Positions 32,352 through 45,565 are shown, counted from the first letter of the stretch. The stretch: DNA of 64,000 bases from Epiperipatus broadwayi (GCA_028023455.1 JAQFVV010000021.1:7468853-7532852), one strand, 5' to 3'. The notes: a model not told the origin generated them from the letters alone. Program-made: numbers and translations.

Positions 32352-32650
32352 AATGAAGCATTACTTACCGGTAAGTTTTGTGAATTCAGTAGTAGATAAC
32401 TATGCATAGTTTTTCGGGGTTGAATTGAGCTCACGGCCTTTGATTATTAGTTGATCTTGGTGCTGGTTCCATAGGCTAGTCGCGTAAGCTTCTCTGGTGT
32501 CCATCGGTAATGATGTCAGCTAAAGCTCCGGTCTACTCTCGTATGAATAACTTTTTCATCGTAGAGTGGTCTGGATTCTCTAATCCAAAACCAACCAAAA
32601 GAATATCAGCTAAACCAAGATGTTCTTCAAACTGATCTCTGCCTTTTATA
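32352..32650 (-). promoter_or_regulatory. Candidate promoter and first exon (TATAAAAGG, then splice-donor motif)
   Basis: On the minus strand TATAAAAGG lies at 32650-32642. About 280 nt downstream CCG-GTAAGT at 32372-32365 matches a strong splice donor. Between them is a 34-codon frame starting MDTREAYATSLWNQHQ (from 32504). Nothing identifies a gene, and LTR origin is not excluded. Confidence 0.3.
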
Positions 32651-34145
32651 CTCTCTAGAGGCTCAGTTTTCCGACTTCTGCGCATATCTTTTGTTTGTCA
32701 AAATATCCGTTGATAATCTTATATATTCTTTACAAATTTATGTTACAAAGTCTCTATTTTTTTCAGCATAATTCTGCCATCTTTAATTAGTTGAAATATT
32801 TTTACTTCTCTTATCTAGATTGGTAATTTGTGTCTTTTGTTCTCTCCAATTCTAACTTTTATTTCTAATTACATAAAAAAAAAACGAAAGAATAATTTAA
32901 CTTTCATTGTACGTTATTTTTTTAAAAAAAAAAATTAGTCAAAAAAAAATCTAAATTTACTTTTATTTTTTAGCTTTTACCAAATGCCAATATATTTGCA
33001 ACGTATATAAATAAACGTTACAATATATTGTACCAGTCGAAAATGTATGTCCATTCAACAAGATTTAGAATCTAAGCAAAAGTACCCTGAATCCAATCAA
33101 GCCCGAGATACACAGGTCAGGAGCAATCATGAATTCTAACCTATTTGCCCATTCCCCAAATCTATAACACTACGGACAACACTCTACGGTGATACCACAT
33201 AAATTAATTATTTCCGGGCCCGGTGCTACATCGTTTTGCATGAGACTCAGCTGATGATGATGATGAGAGATTGAGTGAACCCAAGATATTAAGTTTAAAA
33301 TACATAAATATAAATATTATTAAGGAGATTCGAACAACTGAATTAAGTTTAAAAATATATAAATATTTATTTTGACAAAAATTCAAGATTTTATATATAT
33401 TCAACTTCACGCATTTAAAACTTTAATTTTGGTTACAAATATTTGATGATCTTTTTACAATTATTTTATTTCAATAGATATCAATTTAGTGTGGCGGTTA
33501 CAATACTGACGTATATTTCAAATAGGATTTTATTCAATGTACAAAAATAAATTTATCTGGGTGATTGGTAGACGTTTATACATTTAGAAATACATGTAAA
33601 AATATAATAATAAGAGTTTCGCTGATTATAGGACTTGAATATAATGCCCTTGGCATTGGATACATATTTTCATTTATGGACTTTATTTACAACACTAAAA
33701 TGAGGATAGTTTGTGATCAAAATATACTTAAAACATTTATTTATTTTACATTTTCGACATTTAAGAATAGAGAATATAGCGAAACAATAATTGCGGGAAC
33801 GGCTTATTCAATAAAGGGGAGGGCAGCTTCATGAGAGGTTGGATTTAAACTCCAACTAAAAATATTACAAAGAGAAAACATTTCATTATTACATATCATT
33901 ACGTTTTATTTTGTCAAATAGGCTAAAAGAAAAACGAACTATAGGGAAACTGCGGTGTTAGCATAATAGCCGAATATTTGCAGATCCAATATTTTGAAGT
34001 GCTTTATCGTATTACGGAAGAAAAACAGTCTAGCCGACTTGCCACCCCACATTTTGTGGAATCGGTTGACAAAAGGTCCTCGGACGGAGATGCACTGGGC
34101 CGAACTTTGTCGGAATTATCCCATGCATTGCTCTCGTTACGCGAG

Positions 34146-34200
34146 TATATATATAGATGTGGTCTAGGGACATTCATCGCCCTGTTTACGACCTGAAACG
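34146..34200 (+). promoter_or_regulatory. Candidate TATA promoter
   Basis: TATATATATAG at 34146-34156 in a locally GC-richer context, with CTCGTTACGCGAG-type hairpin just upstream. No linked gene recognised. Confidence 0.25.
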
Positions 34201-35229
34201 AAGATGAGACGACTCGGGCGTTCCGACGCACGTCTCTAGATAAAGCTTAACATGAAGAGTGGCCTATGCTAACAATGCTATTATAACAATATAAAATCAT
34301 TGGACTTAAAGACTAAATATAAAGCCTTAAATAGTTTAACAAATACGTAATGACATGTTAAAATAATGACCCGTGTGAGATAAAATCATTGATTAAAAGT
34401 TAAAACTACAATTAATGAAGTTTACATTTCTCCCCTTTCTTGAATCAATTATTTTGTTTAACATATATAAAACTAAAATTTGTGCACTTAAAAGTGCGAA
34501 CAACAAAATAGAATTTGTTCACCAGTCTTTTTGGCGATGCTGATGAATAAAGAACTTAATAAAACTAACGTATACCAAAATCCATCCCAGATTGAAAAAT
34601 ATTTATACATTTTGTATAATTTTACGGTATAATATTTTAAATGAAAAAAATATATATTCATTTTACAAGAAAAACTCAGACTTACGAACTATTTAGAAAT
34701 AAATAAATAAGAAGTCATTAATCCCCCCCCCCCCTTCTAAGTTCGTAAAACCGGGTTTGATTTGCATTTAAAAATAAAAGTTTAGTGAAAAATATAAAAA
34801 TATCAGTTAAAATAAATTATAACCGCACTAATTTATAAAAGAAAGCAAGAAGCGTGAGTTGAATGAAATGTTTTATAGTAGCATTAATTTATGTTATAGA
34901 GAATCGATATAAAGAAAAGAAATAATTATTAGTTTTAATATGCTCGCCGATTAGCGAGTTGAAAAAAAGGTTTAAATATACAGAAAACATTAATTTAAAG
35001 AGAGTTTACAAGTTATAATTTAGGTAATACGATTATAATGACTTTGGGCTGGTTACCTCAGCATTCTATGGAATACAGATGAATTTTGTCTCTTGGCCTT
35101 GGCGGTTCTTTGACGGCACGGGCACACTTGAACGGTAGAAGCTACATCATGCACGGCGTAGAGTGGAGCTGAAGACGGAGGGGAAGGCAGCTGAAGCCCC
35201 TCAAAAATTACACAGACGTGAAGTCGGTT

Positions 35230-35289
35230 AAAGACTATTGACCTAACTCTCTCTCTCTCTTGCACAATAGATTTTTGGCCCTATTTATA
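35230..35289 (-). promoter_or_regulatory. Candidate TATA promoter
   Basis: TATAAATAGGGCC on the minus strand from 35289. A start site about 30 nt on would fall near 35258, downstream of the ATG of the 70-codon frame at 35265-35053, so that frame probably is not translated from its first ATG. The frame ends at an AG-GTAACC donor-like site. Confidence 0.3.
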
Positions 35290-36131
35290 CAAAACTCTAA
35301 GGTGTTCAAAGAATGTTTTTTTTAATTAAAACTTCTTATCTTTAATTAACAGAAATATTTTAGCTATTGTTAGTGGAGATGGAATCGTTAGATAACTGTC
35401 CAAAAATAATTTCAAATCAATTTCCAGATTGGAAATAGATTTGATAAAAAATGTTAATCTCTAATTAAAATCAATTAGCTTTGTTTTTAAATTTTACTTT
35501 CATTAACTTTAGTTAAAAAATTCTTTTTAAAATCATGAATCCCACCCCTTTAATTATTCTTGGACAGCCATCTTCCATCTTGAATATTTTGTGTACTTAT
35601 ATGAAGAAAATATTTATAAAACAAATGACATATAATTAAGAATAAAATACAAAATTATTTAAAAGGTTTGTTTGTGCTTTTTTATATATAAAAACTCCGT
35701 TAATATATGTATATATCTGAGTCGCATCCATAAAAGTCAATGTTTAAAATTAAAGAAAATTTTTACTTGAGATTTATATTTATAACCTTTTATAGACGCT
35801 TCTCAGAAATATATACTAGTTTATATAAATATGACGAAAAAAAACAGTGGGTTAAGTGGTAGAACAGTGGAGCTCGATCTTGGGCTAAGATCGACTGCTA
35901 TAATATATATATGTTGTTAAGTTTTCTTAGATGAATTTGTAATTCAATTAAATTATAAGTGATAGGAATGATTAGATATGCAAAGTTTAAGTATCAACAT
36001 TTGTTATAATATTATGCTAAACCACTTTTGATATCTTGGTCTGATATCTTCTTTACAGCAATGTGGTGGATAGTAGGATGGGAAGTATAAAAATGATGTA
36101 AATTTATGTAAATTTTTACAAATGAATTAAA

Positions 36132-36430
36132 TCACTCACTTTTTAGAGAGGAAGAGCAAGATTCCTGTTTATTTATAGAATTAGAATTATTAACAATGTG
36201 CCATGCCTCCTTTATTTTGTACCTCGAATCATTTCTCTTTATACCCACAATGCTATTTGGTGTTGGTTGAACTGTATGTGAGAGTTTGTTTTGATGCTCC
36301 AGAAATATGGATTTTTGTTCTGGATTGCTTTTAACCCTTCTGTAAAGGTATTGATGTTGGGACAATCTTGGTGCTAATCTGGCACATGATTATCCAAACT
36401 AGATCATATTGTGGCTGATATGAATGTGTA
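36132..36430 (-). pseudogene. PLE-C relic: GIY-YIG endonuclease fragment
   Basis: On the minus strand: RLSQHQYLYRRVKSN, a KSIFLEHQNKLSHT segment, then RYKIKEAWHIVNNSNSINKQ. Same box order as the relic at 4.0 kb (RVSQHQYLHN, KIKEVRFIAENPNSIN). RT part absent. The family's catalytic Glu in KIKEA is retained, but the YIG box is not readable. Confidence 0.65.
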
Positions 36431-36741
36431 CAATCTTGTAAACAGTGTGTGTAGGAGGGGGGGGGTATTTTTGGTGGAAGCTTGTCTTTAGAATTATTGA
36501 TCAACCTATTTATGGATTATGGAGTGTTTTGTGAATTAAAATGGGAACTGAGAAAATAAAAGTAAATAGATATTATTTAAGCTATCTAGATTTTGAATGT
36601 AGCTTTTAAAAAAAATGCTTCAGACCTTCTAAAATGTTACAGTAGTTATAAAATGAAATAAAGAAAGTAGATGTAAAGATAGTGTATTTTTTTCAGAAGA
36701 CAATTATAATTGATAAATGTGAATTAGGAGAAATTAACAAT

Positions 36742-36985
36742 TCCATATATATCATATACTACTAAATCATCCATGCACTTTGCTACTGTTACACAGTGTT
36801 TTATTTACCACCCTCTTTTAGAGTTTACAGTTTCAATTGCCCCAGCAATACTTTTATATCTAGAGTTCTGAAAAAGATTGCTGGGGCAACTGACACTGTA
36901 AACTGTAAAAGAGAGTGGTAAATAAAGCACCATGTAACAGTAGCAAAGGGCATGGATGATTTAGTATTATATGATACACATTTAG
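36742..36985. mobile_element. R4 fold-back element (CUGAAGA hammerhead type)
   Basis: Long inverted arms: ACTAAATCATCCATGCACTT (36761) is mirrored by GCATGGATGATTTAGT (36949-36964), with TACTGTTACACAG, CCACCCTCTTTTA and TACAGTTT in between. At the centre (36866-36905) the forward arm has a CUGAAAA-type decayed hammerhead core followed by GATTGC, GGGGCAA and CACTGTAAACTG. Sister copy at 40690-40975. Confidence 0.65.
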
Positions 36986-37144
36986 TAATGCAATAAGAAA
37001 GATTAGTTATTATAATTCCATATATTTTGGTCAGATTATTAATACAGGTGGAAACATAATAGATGCAAATAATCACACAACTAAGCTGGATGGATAACTT
37101 TTTATAAAAGTAACTTAAAATTGAAAGAACATATGCCTATGAGT

Positions 37145-37570
37145 TTAAAAAAGAACGGTTTTTAATAGATCTGTTTTACCAATTTTTTCCTTGTGGATCT
37201 GAAACTTGGACACAACAGAAAAGCCATACAGAAAACATCAGACTTCTTAACAAAGTATAGACAGATGTATATTAGGAATAACAAAAGCTATCAAAAATTA
37301 AATACCTGGATGAGAGATCAAATATATATCATCAACAGTTTTGAAAGAATAAAAAAAATTGAAAAGAAGTTGGGCTGGAGATAGGGCTAGAAGAGATGAT
37401 AGTATATAGGCAATTGAAGGCTTAAACTCAATCCTTGTATATTGTAAATGACTTAGAAAGAGATTATGGGTGCATAAAATAAGATAGTTTGATAGGATAT
37501 TGTGGAGAAGAGATGTTAGAGATGAGAGAGGCTGCATTAGACACGAGAGACATTTATTTTGTAGTAGATC
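37145..37570 (+). pseudogene. LINE relic: region C-terminal to the RT
   Basis: Broken frames read PCGSETWTQQKSH, RDQIYIINSFERIKKIEKKLGW and ARRDDS-like residues, then LRKRLWVHKI and RDVRDERGC. The GSETWT box followed by a basic GW/GH region is typical of the part after the RT in CR1/RTE/Jockey-like LINEs. Many stops. Confidence 0.5.
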
Positions 37571-38485
37571 AATAATTCTGAAAATGATGATGATCTAATT
37601 TATTATAAAAAGAATATAAAATGTTACTAACATAAAATAAATGGAAACCATCAAATCTTATGATAATCACATCGCCCACTAAAAAATCGATATAATGAGA
37701 TTTTAATCACCAGGTAACAAATTATCACAATTGAAATTAAATCGCTCAATACAATCAATTTCTTTAACTGTTTATCTATCTTTATAGATATTAATGCTCC
37801 ACATTTATTAGTTGAATATTTTGTTTTTTAAGTTCTTTGTATGATTAGCAGTTTGATAATTAGCATGTTGCATTTTTCAAATTTTGTTTTCGAGTTGTTA
37901 TATTTTACAGATGAGAGCACAAAGTTTTCAGCAAAGTTTTTATGTTTATTTTCGGTAAAAGTCTTGAAATTTAATTATGCTAAATTAAATTAGAATAGAT
38001 TGAATTTAAATTAGATTACATTATAAGGAACATAATTTAAACTTAATTACAAAGCATTGCACTGGTCGTAATTGCTATTTATTTCTTTAATGACATGAAA
38101 TCAGCATTGTGGTAGAAACCAAGCGTTTTGCACAACCCTCAGCCATTTCTTTATGAGTCCGAGGTATTATCAGAGCCAGATGGATCAGCTTTGTACGGCG
38201 TTTATTTTAAGAACAAAAGTATAATTTTAACCCTTTATCTTCTTTCTGATAATTTTTCCTTGCTACTTTTAAAATGGAAGATTTATCGCGTGTATATATA
38301 TATAAAGGATGGACTTGTGTGGGCATATACTTATATTAAAACAGTAGCCCAATTCCTGTTTCGTTTTAAGTAAAACGTGTTTAAAAGATGTTTTTACAAT
38401 TGCCTATTTTTCTTAGAAAGAGGCAAAAACATTACTTTATTCAATATTTGAAGAAAACAGTTGTAATATTTAATTAGGGTGCACG
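37571..38485. other. No recognisable gene
   Basis: AT-rich; a frame at 38128-38373 has no known motif. Confidence 0.4.
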
Positions 38486-38492
38486 TATGTAT

Positions 38493-38645
38493 TTGCGCTG
38501 TTTGGCGCAGTTGATAAAGCGTCCGCCTTGGGATCAAGAGGTCTCAAGATCGTTTCTGGCACTCACGAGTCTGGCCCCGAATTTCTTATGAACTCCCAGC
38601 AATAAAGCCATAAGCGGGGACTTTTTTTGTTTGTGTGCTGGGAAA
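38493..38645 (+). mobile_element. tRNA-derived SINE
   Basis: A box TGGCGCAGTTGA (38502-38513), a degenerate B box near 38540-38552 (GTCTCAAGATCG), then CTGGCACTCACGAGTCTGG and AGCAATAAAGCCATAAGC. The second half of the SINE at 57.2 kb has the same order (CACAGTTTCTAGAG, ACACTCACAAATCTTG, CAGCAATAAGATCATATGC). Confidence 0.6.
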
Positions 38646-39525
38646 ACTGCACAAAATTGGGATAACTAGGCAATAAGATACCATGACTGTTATTGATGGT
38701 AGTTTACCATTCTTGCTTTACCCCCAAAGAATTTATTCTAGCAACTTAGAGATGGAACTGCATGATGCTCTGACAAAGCACCTTTTATTTCATCAAAATG
38801 CAAAAACCAACGAATAAGCATGCAAATTCTGCCAACAGATTCAGGTACGTTTGGATCTACAAATTAAAAAAAGCCCATTGATTTTAATATTACCAAGATA
38901 TTACCAACAAATTAAAACAATTACAACTCAGATTATATTTGTCAATTTTAAATACCATTAAGTCTGATTCAAAAGTTATCTTATTGTTGCTCTTACAAAT
39001 ACAATTAATATTTTTTTTTTTCTAAGAGTGAAAAGTGTACATAGTTTATAACAGGAGTGGCTTAATTTTCTAATATAAATACACGTATAATATAGGTTCA
39101 TGTAATGAATGAATAGGATACATTAAACTCTTCATTGACGTCTGGTAAATAATTATAAAGGTTGAATTTTTTTATATATTTATTTTTTACATGAGATGCT
39201 AAAATAATCTAAACTATCCCTTTTCACTTGTCTTAAAGTTTTGTGATGTCATTTTAATAGTAATAGTTTGTTGGACTATTTCCATCATCTAATATTAAAT
39301 ATTGAATGTCTTTAGAAAAATTCAGACATAACTTTTCAAATACAATCAGCTATTAGAAATCAGGACCCAAATTAATATATATTACATCATCTTGAGTGAT
39401 ATTATTCTCCTGTCTTTTGTTAAGTATAGCTGATATAACCAGTGACAGTATTGATGAGGCAATCAAGACTTGTACTATAGATTCACGAATATTAAATTTA
39501 AGATGATACTTGAATCACCCAAGCT
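38646..39525. other. No recognisable gene
   Basis: AT-rich, nothing supported. Confidence 0.4.
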
Positions 39526-39527
39526 TT

Positions 39528-39815
39528 GACATAATAGCTTAGTTGGTTAAAGTGTTACCTTAAATTTATGAATCTTAAGATATAGATATGATATACCATT
39601 CTAATAATATCATTGGTCAGGACAGCAGCACCTGGAAAAAAGATGATATGTATACAACTCAATATGATTTGGTACATTTAACCCCCAAACCAGAACCCAC
39701 AAATTGTTTACAAAATCAAATGCTCCCAAATCAACTGCCAATCTGTCCCACAAATGAGATTATAAATATGCAAATATCTCTTGGCAGAAAAAGTCCCCAT
39801 CCCTGATCTATAGAA
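39528..39815 (+). mobile_element. tRNA-derived SINE (second type), decayed
   Basis: TAGCTTAGTTGGTTAAAG (39535-39552) is a perfect A box. The B box is decayed. Downstream CAGCAGCACCTGGAAAAAA resembles a SINE body. The 72-codon frame inside is probably not a gene. Confidence 0.4.
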
Positions 39816-40685
39816 TCAACTATGCACAACCTGGAATTAAAACCTTAGGGTATTAATTTGAATAATATGATTATTGCATGTATTTATGCAAATCCAGATA
39901 ATCTACCCAAACTAATCTGGAAATTCACTTCAGAATACTATTTAGGATTCAGTAATTCATCAGTATTATAATAATAGAAAAGTAGAGTGGATTGTTTAAG
40001 AAAATAATTATTAAAAGTTCTTCGTCTAATATTGACAAGATAATTACTTTGTCAAGTTTAAATCTTAAACTAAAACATTTACATCAATTTTATATCAATA
40101 AACAGGCCAAAGTTTTATTTATTAGGATCTATGTAGTGGGACAGTTTTAATTAATATATATTCTAGACATTTTTAATATACAGGACAAACCTGCATGGTT
40201 TAATGTAGTGGCAGTGCAACAAATTCTGGGGGGAAAGGTTCTTGGATTCTTTTCAGGTCTGATATTCCTGCAAGTTAAACTTCATGTAAAATTCTAAGCA
40301 ATGAAGCCATTTTCTTCAAAAAAAATACAGCTGGACATATTTATTGTATGGTAATTTATAATACATGTTCATGTATGGATAGAGATATTATTCTATGCTT
40401 AAATAATGTTTTTAGGTTTAATATTACATTGCAGACTTTTAATTTATAGTTATTTGTGCTATCTGAAATAGATAAAGTTACCAATAAATGGTTTCATTTA
40501 TAAATATTAGAAAGAGAACTACAGCTTTATTATAAACATATATAAACTCGCGCAATATATGGTAGCAAAAAAAATCCACAGTTATCTGAAAGGAGACTTA
40601 TTGATTATTTCTAATAAGTAACATTTTTTCATGACATTCACCAAGTAAATATAAAGTATAATAACTACTCTTTTTTATTGCATTG
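39816..40685. other. No recognisable gene
   Basis: AT-rich, nothing supported. Confidence 0.4.
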
Positions 40686-40689
40686 CCAA

Positions 40690-40975
40690 ATGTATACCAT
40701 ACAATACTAAATCATCCATCCACTTTACTACTGTTACACAATGCTTTATTTCCCACCCTTTTTTACAGTTTACAGTTTTGATTGCCCCAGCTATATTCTT
40801 CAGAACTTTTATATCTTGTAACTCAATCTTCTTCAGAACTTAGTTCTGAAGAAGATTGCTGGTGCAATCAAAACTATAAACTGTAAAAGAGGGTGGTAAA
40901 TAAAGCATTGTGTAACAGTAGTAAAGTGCATGTTTGATTTAGTATTATATGGTAAATATGAAATAAAATATATTA
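40690..40975. mobile_element. R4 fold-back element with CUGAAGA hammerhead-like centre
   Basis: ACCATACAATACTAAATCA on the left is mirrored by TGATTTAGTATTATATGGT on the right, followed inward by TACTGTTACACA, CCACCCTTTTTTACAG and GCAATC segments. The two arms meet head-to-head with TTCTGAAGAAG near the centre in both directions. No ORF. Confidence 0.7.
40840..40885 (+). ncRNA. Hammerhead-like, CUGAAGA type, R4 element
   Basis: CUGAAGA 40846-40852, A, stem II GAUUGC/GCAAUC (six perfect pairs around UGGU), then AAAAC and UAUAAAC. G12 of the GAAA box is A in this copy and the stem III segment is minimal, so activity is doubtful. Confidence 0.4.
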
Positions 40976-41329
40976 TACATGTCTCTTATGTTAGTTGTTG
41001 TATGCACTCCTCATTTGTAGAATAAACATTTTTGTTACAATAATAATAATGAGGTCATTGGAGAGAGTACATTTTTTTGAAAACCAGTAATATATAAAAG
41101 TGATAAATATAATTTGGGATTTTAATTAATGTATTATGGTAATATAAAGAAAAAGACGAAACATACTAAAATAAACTACTTTTATTTTATTATTACTTTT
41201 TGCATAAGTATATCCAAGACTGACATATATTTCTAGTATTGCTCAGAACATTTTAATGAAATAAAATAAACCAAGAATTTTTGGTGTAAAAAGAAAAAGA
41301 TTACTTCCACAATAAGTATAATATAAAGT

Positions 41330-41645
41330 TAAACTGCAGCAAACTCTCCTTAGAGTAGTGCTAAGAAGTGCAAGCTATAGTGAAGAATGGATACTAGGTT
41401 TGTGCATAAAATTCCTATCTAGTGTCTATTCAAAAGTTAAAACTGTAGCAAACCCTCCTTACAGTGGTGCCAGGTAGTGGTATCCATAGTGAACAATGGA
41501 TACTAGGTTTGTGCATAAAATCCCTATCTAGTGTCTATTCATTCAATATCCCTAGATAAGGGTTTTATGTGCAAACCATCTAGTATCCATTGATTACTAT
41601 GGCTTGCATTGGGTGGCACTACTATATGGAGAATTTGCTATTGTT
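41330..41645. mobile_element. Decayed R1 elements: tandem minus tails joined to a plus tail
   Basis: CAAACTCTCC and CAAACCCTCC start two tandem inverted tails (about 120 bp period, 41338 and 41452). From 41550 a forward tail TAGATAAGGGTTTTATGTGC, CATCTAGTATCCATTG, TATGGAGAATTTGC follows. Head-to-head order again, no ribozyme core left. Confidence 0.55.
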
Positions 41646-41944
41646 TTAAAACTCATGTATGCATAAGAAATGATGATAATATAATGTATTAGTGGTATAA
41701 TATAAAGTCTTCATAACAGAGTATATAATATTTTCTAATAATCTAATATACCCTGTATTAGCTTCAACCTGCTGATTATCAATGTTATAACAATCTACCA
41801 TTAAGTAACATTTAAAAAGACTAACCATTTCTTTATTTTAATTGCTATTAACTTACCTAGTTGACACATACTTTTTTTTGCAATGACCATCAACTTGTTT
41901 TATTCTTCTCTCATTCCTTTTTTTCCAAGTAACTTTATTATAAG

Positions 41945-42310
41945 CAGATCATGTGATACAATCCTTTAATACCAATTCTAGACAAATAATATTGGTGACT
42001 ATGATTATGAAAAAATAAAAAACACCAAACTATATAGATACTGAACTGGATTCAACCCTGTAGGACAATATATGCAAGTCAGTTTGGGTTGAAAGCATTA
42101 TTGAGTTTTTATTAGCATTAAAGTTAACCAAAATGATAAAAATTGAGTGCCAGAGGAATGCACAAGACTGGAATATCCACACACATTGTTTTTAGATCCA
42201 AGGCTTTTTACTGATGAAAACTCTAAGGTAGAAATTAGTTTATAATTATTAGATAAGAAGACATTAGATATAAATTATAATGTGCTGCCTTCTAGCATCT
42301 ATTGTGATTA
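41945..42310 (+). mobile_element. Decayed R1 monomer with hammerhead relic
   Basis: GATCATGTGATAC, GAACTGGATTC, GGTTGAAAGCATTATTGAG and TTTTTAGATCCAAGGC follow the R1 monomer order. At 42209-42242 CUGAUGA, a loop and GAAAUUAGUUU stand where the hammerhead is expected; stems have decayed. Confidence 0.45.
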
Positions 42311-45155
42311 TAAAATATAATCAATTATAAAGTTATTTTTTGATTTGAAGTATTATTATAATATTGATAGCCATATGAATTGCACTAACATGTTGAAGTT
42401 ATGGAAACAAATATTAAAGTATATACTATAATAGTAATAATAATTTTAAAATGCATATAATAATAGCACAGGTTTGAGATGTTATATATATCAATAAAGA
42501 AATAAATGGGAATATCCATGTAATTAACTATACAAATATAATCAGCAATGGTTTGCTAGATAACAATCAATTACTCTTGTCTTCCCAAACTAAACTAGTT
42601 GTTTTATTAGCAAATAATAGCCACAATCTCAAAATAAACTATTTGCTTCAGTAGCCAGTTAAAGTTCTATTAGTGATTAGAGCAAATATTTTAATTTGGA
42701 AGTATAACTGATAGTTACTTGGTAATGTTATAGCTGAAAACATTTTTATTATTATTTTTTGGATATCCCCATTTATTCCTTTATTAAATCATAATTAATT
42801 CATGGAAATGTTTTTAATTTAAAACATAAAGCTTTAGGTTAAGATAAACTGGATATCAGAGATGTAATTCTTTAATGAACTCATAATTTTTAAAATATCT
42901 CTCTGAATTTAAATCCATATAAAAACTTGGTTAGAAATAAATGAACAACCTTTTTTTAAAAAGTAAACTCGAGACAAAAAGATAACGATTGGTGTTAGAG
43001 AAAATAGTTGATTTTGGGTTGTCATAACAATTGATAGTTACTTAGCAGAAACTATTAATGAACATATTTTTTCAGTTATTACATAGATATATTTACTTAT
43101 TTCTTTATTTATATAGTAGTTAAGCATAAAAATATTTAATGCAATGTGAATATTTTTCAAAGAGAAGTAAATTGTTGTTTTCTAAGCATCAGAGAAGATG
43201 ATAGTCTCCAAAGTTTTCATACTTACAAAAAATATATGCCTGCGATTAAATTTATATAAGATCTTGGATTTAAAATAAAAAAAAGGATCTTCAAAAAATG
43301 TATTGTTCGCTAACAGATCAAATACTTTAGTTTGGGATCATCAATATTAATTGTTAATTACATAGCAGTAACATTGCTGAACATATTACTCAAGATATTA
43401 CATGTTGATCATTCCACTCACTTCTTTGTGTACATAATAATTAATCCATATATATATATATATTGTGATGATAGTTTGAGAAATTATATAAAATGGTGTT
43501 CTACTATGACTAGTAAACAGAACTGTATCCATATTATTTTTGTAATAAAGCTGATGGTTTGAAGCCATTAAAATTAGCTTATTAGTTAGCAACTTCTCAT
43601 GCAACTGACACAGAGTCAAATGATTGATTGTAATAATAATCATAAGGCTCTTTGGGTTATAGGTCAAGTTCAGTAGCCATAAACCTTTGTTAATTTCTTA
43701 CTTTAGTAGAATCAACATGAAGATAGTAATTATTTCAGAAGTAGCTGATAGTTATATATATGATACCACAAAATGTTTCTATTTTAGTCACACACACACA
43801 CGTTATAATATATATAAAATACAAATAATACAAGTAATATTTTTTTTTAAATGCATAGCAAGAAATATTTATCTAATCTTTGAGATGGATAACTCCATCA
43901 TTTTCATATGGTATTTTGTTTAGTCAAATCTGCAAATTTTCAGATACCTTCTCTTCTTCATCATCATCTCTATATAAAAACAATAGAACATTATCTCAAT
44001 CGATTCTGATAGCAAAATTGACAAAAGAGAGAAAATTAGATTTATTGATAAAACAAAATTTTAAAAAGTACAAATTTAATACAAACACAATTTTAGTGAA
44101 CAACTTCTCCTCTCCTTTATAAGGGTAAATACTACTGACAACACTTTGACACAAACTTTTATTTAATCTATTTAGAGATTTTACATTTATTATTTTTAAC
44201 TAATTCACTTTTAATGAAACTTCAATTTTAACTTCATTTTCTCATTCTGTTATAAGATTTTAATTGTTTAATATTTTACCATAATAAATATGGCTGGTTA
44301 ATAGATACCTTTAGCACAACATGTGCACTAGTTTATAAATCTTCACAGGCCAAATAATCTGAAAAGAATACATATCTGAAAATTATATATAAAGGCCAAA
44401 ATTTATTTTCTTTAGCTTAGAATTTGTAATAATCCAATTTCATTTAAGATGAAGTTTTCACATACCTGTGCATTAGGTAATAGTAACAAGTATGGGTTTT
44501 AACATGCCTATACATTCTAAGAATAAAATTTATCAAACATAGATAACTATGCTGTTCACATTCATATAAGAATAGTGTGTATATTGATATCTTCATATGT
44601 ATTGTAAAGGAGAACAATAAGAATATAATGATTTCTCAATTTAAACCCCTATTTTAAGATTTTAATTAAGAATTTTTGAAATAATTTCTCTTATATACAT
44701 GTTGTAAAGCATGCATATAAGACAATCTACAACTAGTGGATACAAGTTCACCATCTGAGAAGATTTGTAATTTCTAACCACTAAAACATAAATAAAATAG
44801 AGCAATATTCAAATGTATATTTGATATTTTTCAACTGTGCCATTAACCTGCACCTGGATATCATTGCAAAGTGGCACATTATAATCCATCTGTATATGGC
44901 TCCATAACTCTCTATGCATAAAGAATACAGTTTAAAAATATGAAATGTTATGTGATATTTTTGTCTTCTTATGGCTCACATTATGCACAAAACCTATAAA
45001 TTGAGACAACTCTAAATGATTTTATTTTACAAGTTAACAAATATACCATTATCCTAATATACTACAGTTAAAAATGTTATAAATATTATTTGATTATATT
45101 TTGTTTTGTTTTTTACATAATAATAATAGAATTTGTTATCTATTAATTATTGCTG
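42311..45155. other. No recognisable gene
   Basis: AT-rich. Overlapping short frames at 43.3-44.1 kb on both strands show only AT-biased residues and TA/CA-repeat translations. Confidence 0.4.
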
Positions 45156-45159
45156 GAAT

Positions 45160-45498
45160 AGTTTTTATAATAAATCTATTTCTAGTATAGTTTATAAGAT
45201 TTCTTGCAATTGCCATAAATCTTATATAGGTCAAAGTAAATTAATTCTTAATGAAAGAGTTAAAATTTTATAAGAATAGAATTAAAAATCTGCTATCAAA
45301 AATCAACTTTGCATAAAGATGAATTGGATACAGTCATATGAAGAGATTATCTTTTATGAAAAAATAAATTAAAAATCAAAATCAAAGAAACACTGAGAAT
45401 AAATGTTCTTAAGTCTGAATCCATCAATCTCATAAAGATATCCTTTGAAGTAAAAAGTGGTTGGTTTTGAAGTGAATTATGGAAAGGCAATGTTATTT

Positions 45499-45565
<67 letters not shown>

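Larger units (their letters stand above)
31655..36125. other. Less AT-rich region with promoter-like motifs, no identified gene
   Basis: Between LNR copy 1 and the PLE-C relic the base composition is more balanced in patches (32.3-32.7, 34.0-34.25, 35.05-35.3 kb). Short frames here have no recognisable domain. The three TATA-like sites below are the only regulatory candidates. Host gene first exons or LTR fragments are both possible. A 12-base C run is at 34724-34735. Confidence 0.35.

Noticed and set aside
33250-33275. CTGATGATGATGATGAG as hammerhead core
   Set aside because: Simple GAT repeat without stems or GAAA.
35053-35265. 70-codon ORF as a gene
   Set aside because: Its ATG lies only about 20 nt from the TATA-like box, upstream of the expected start site, and it has no known domain. 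Kept only as part of a promoter candidate.
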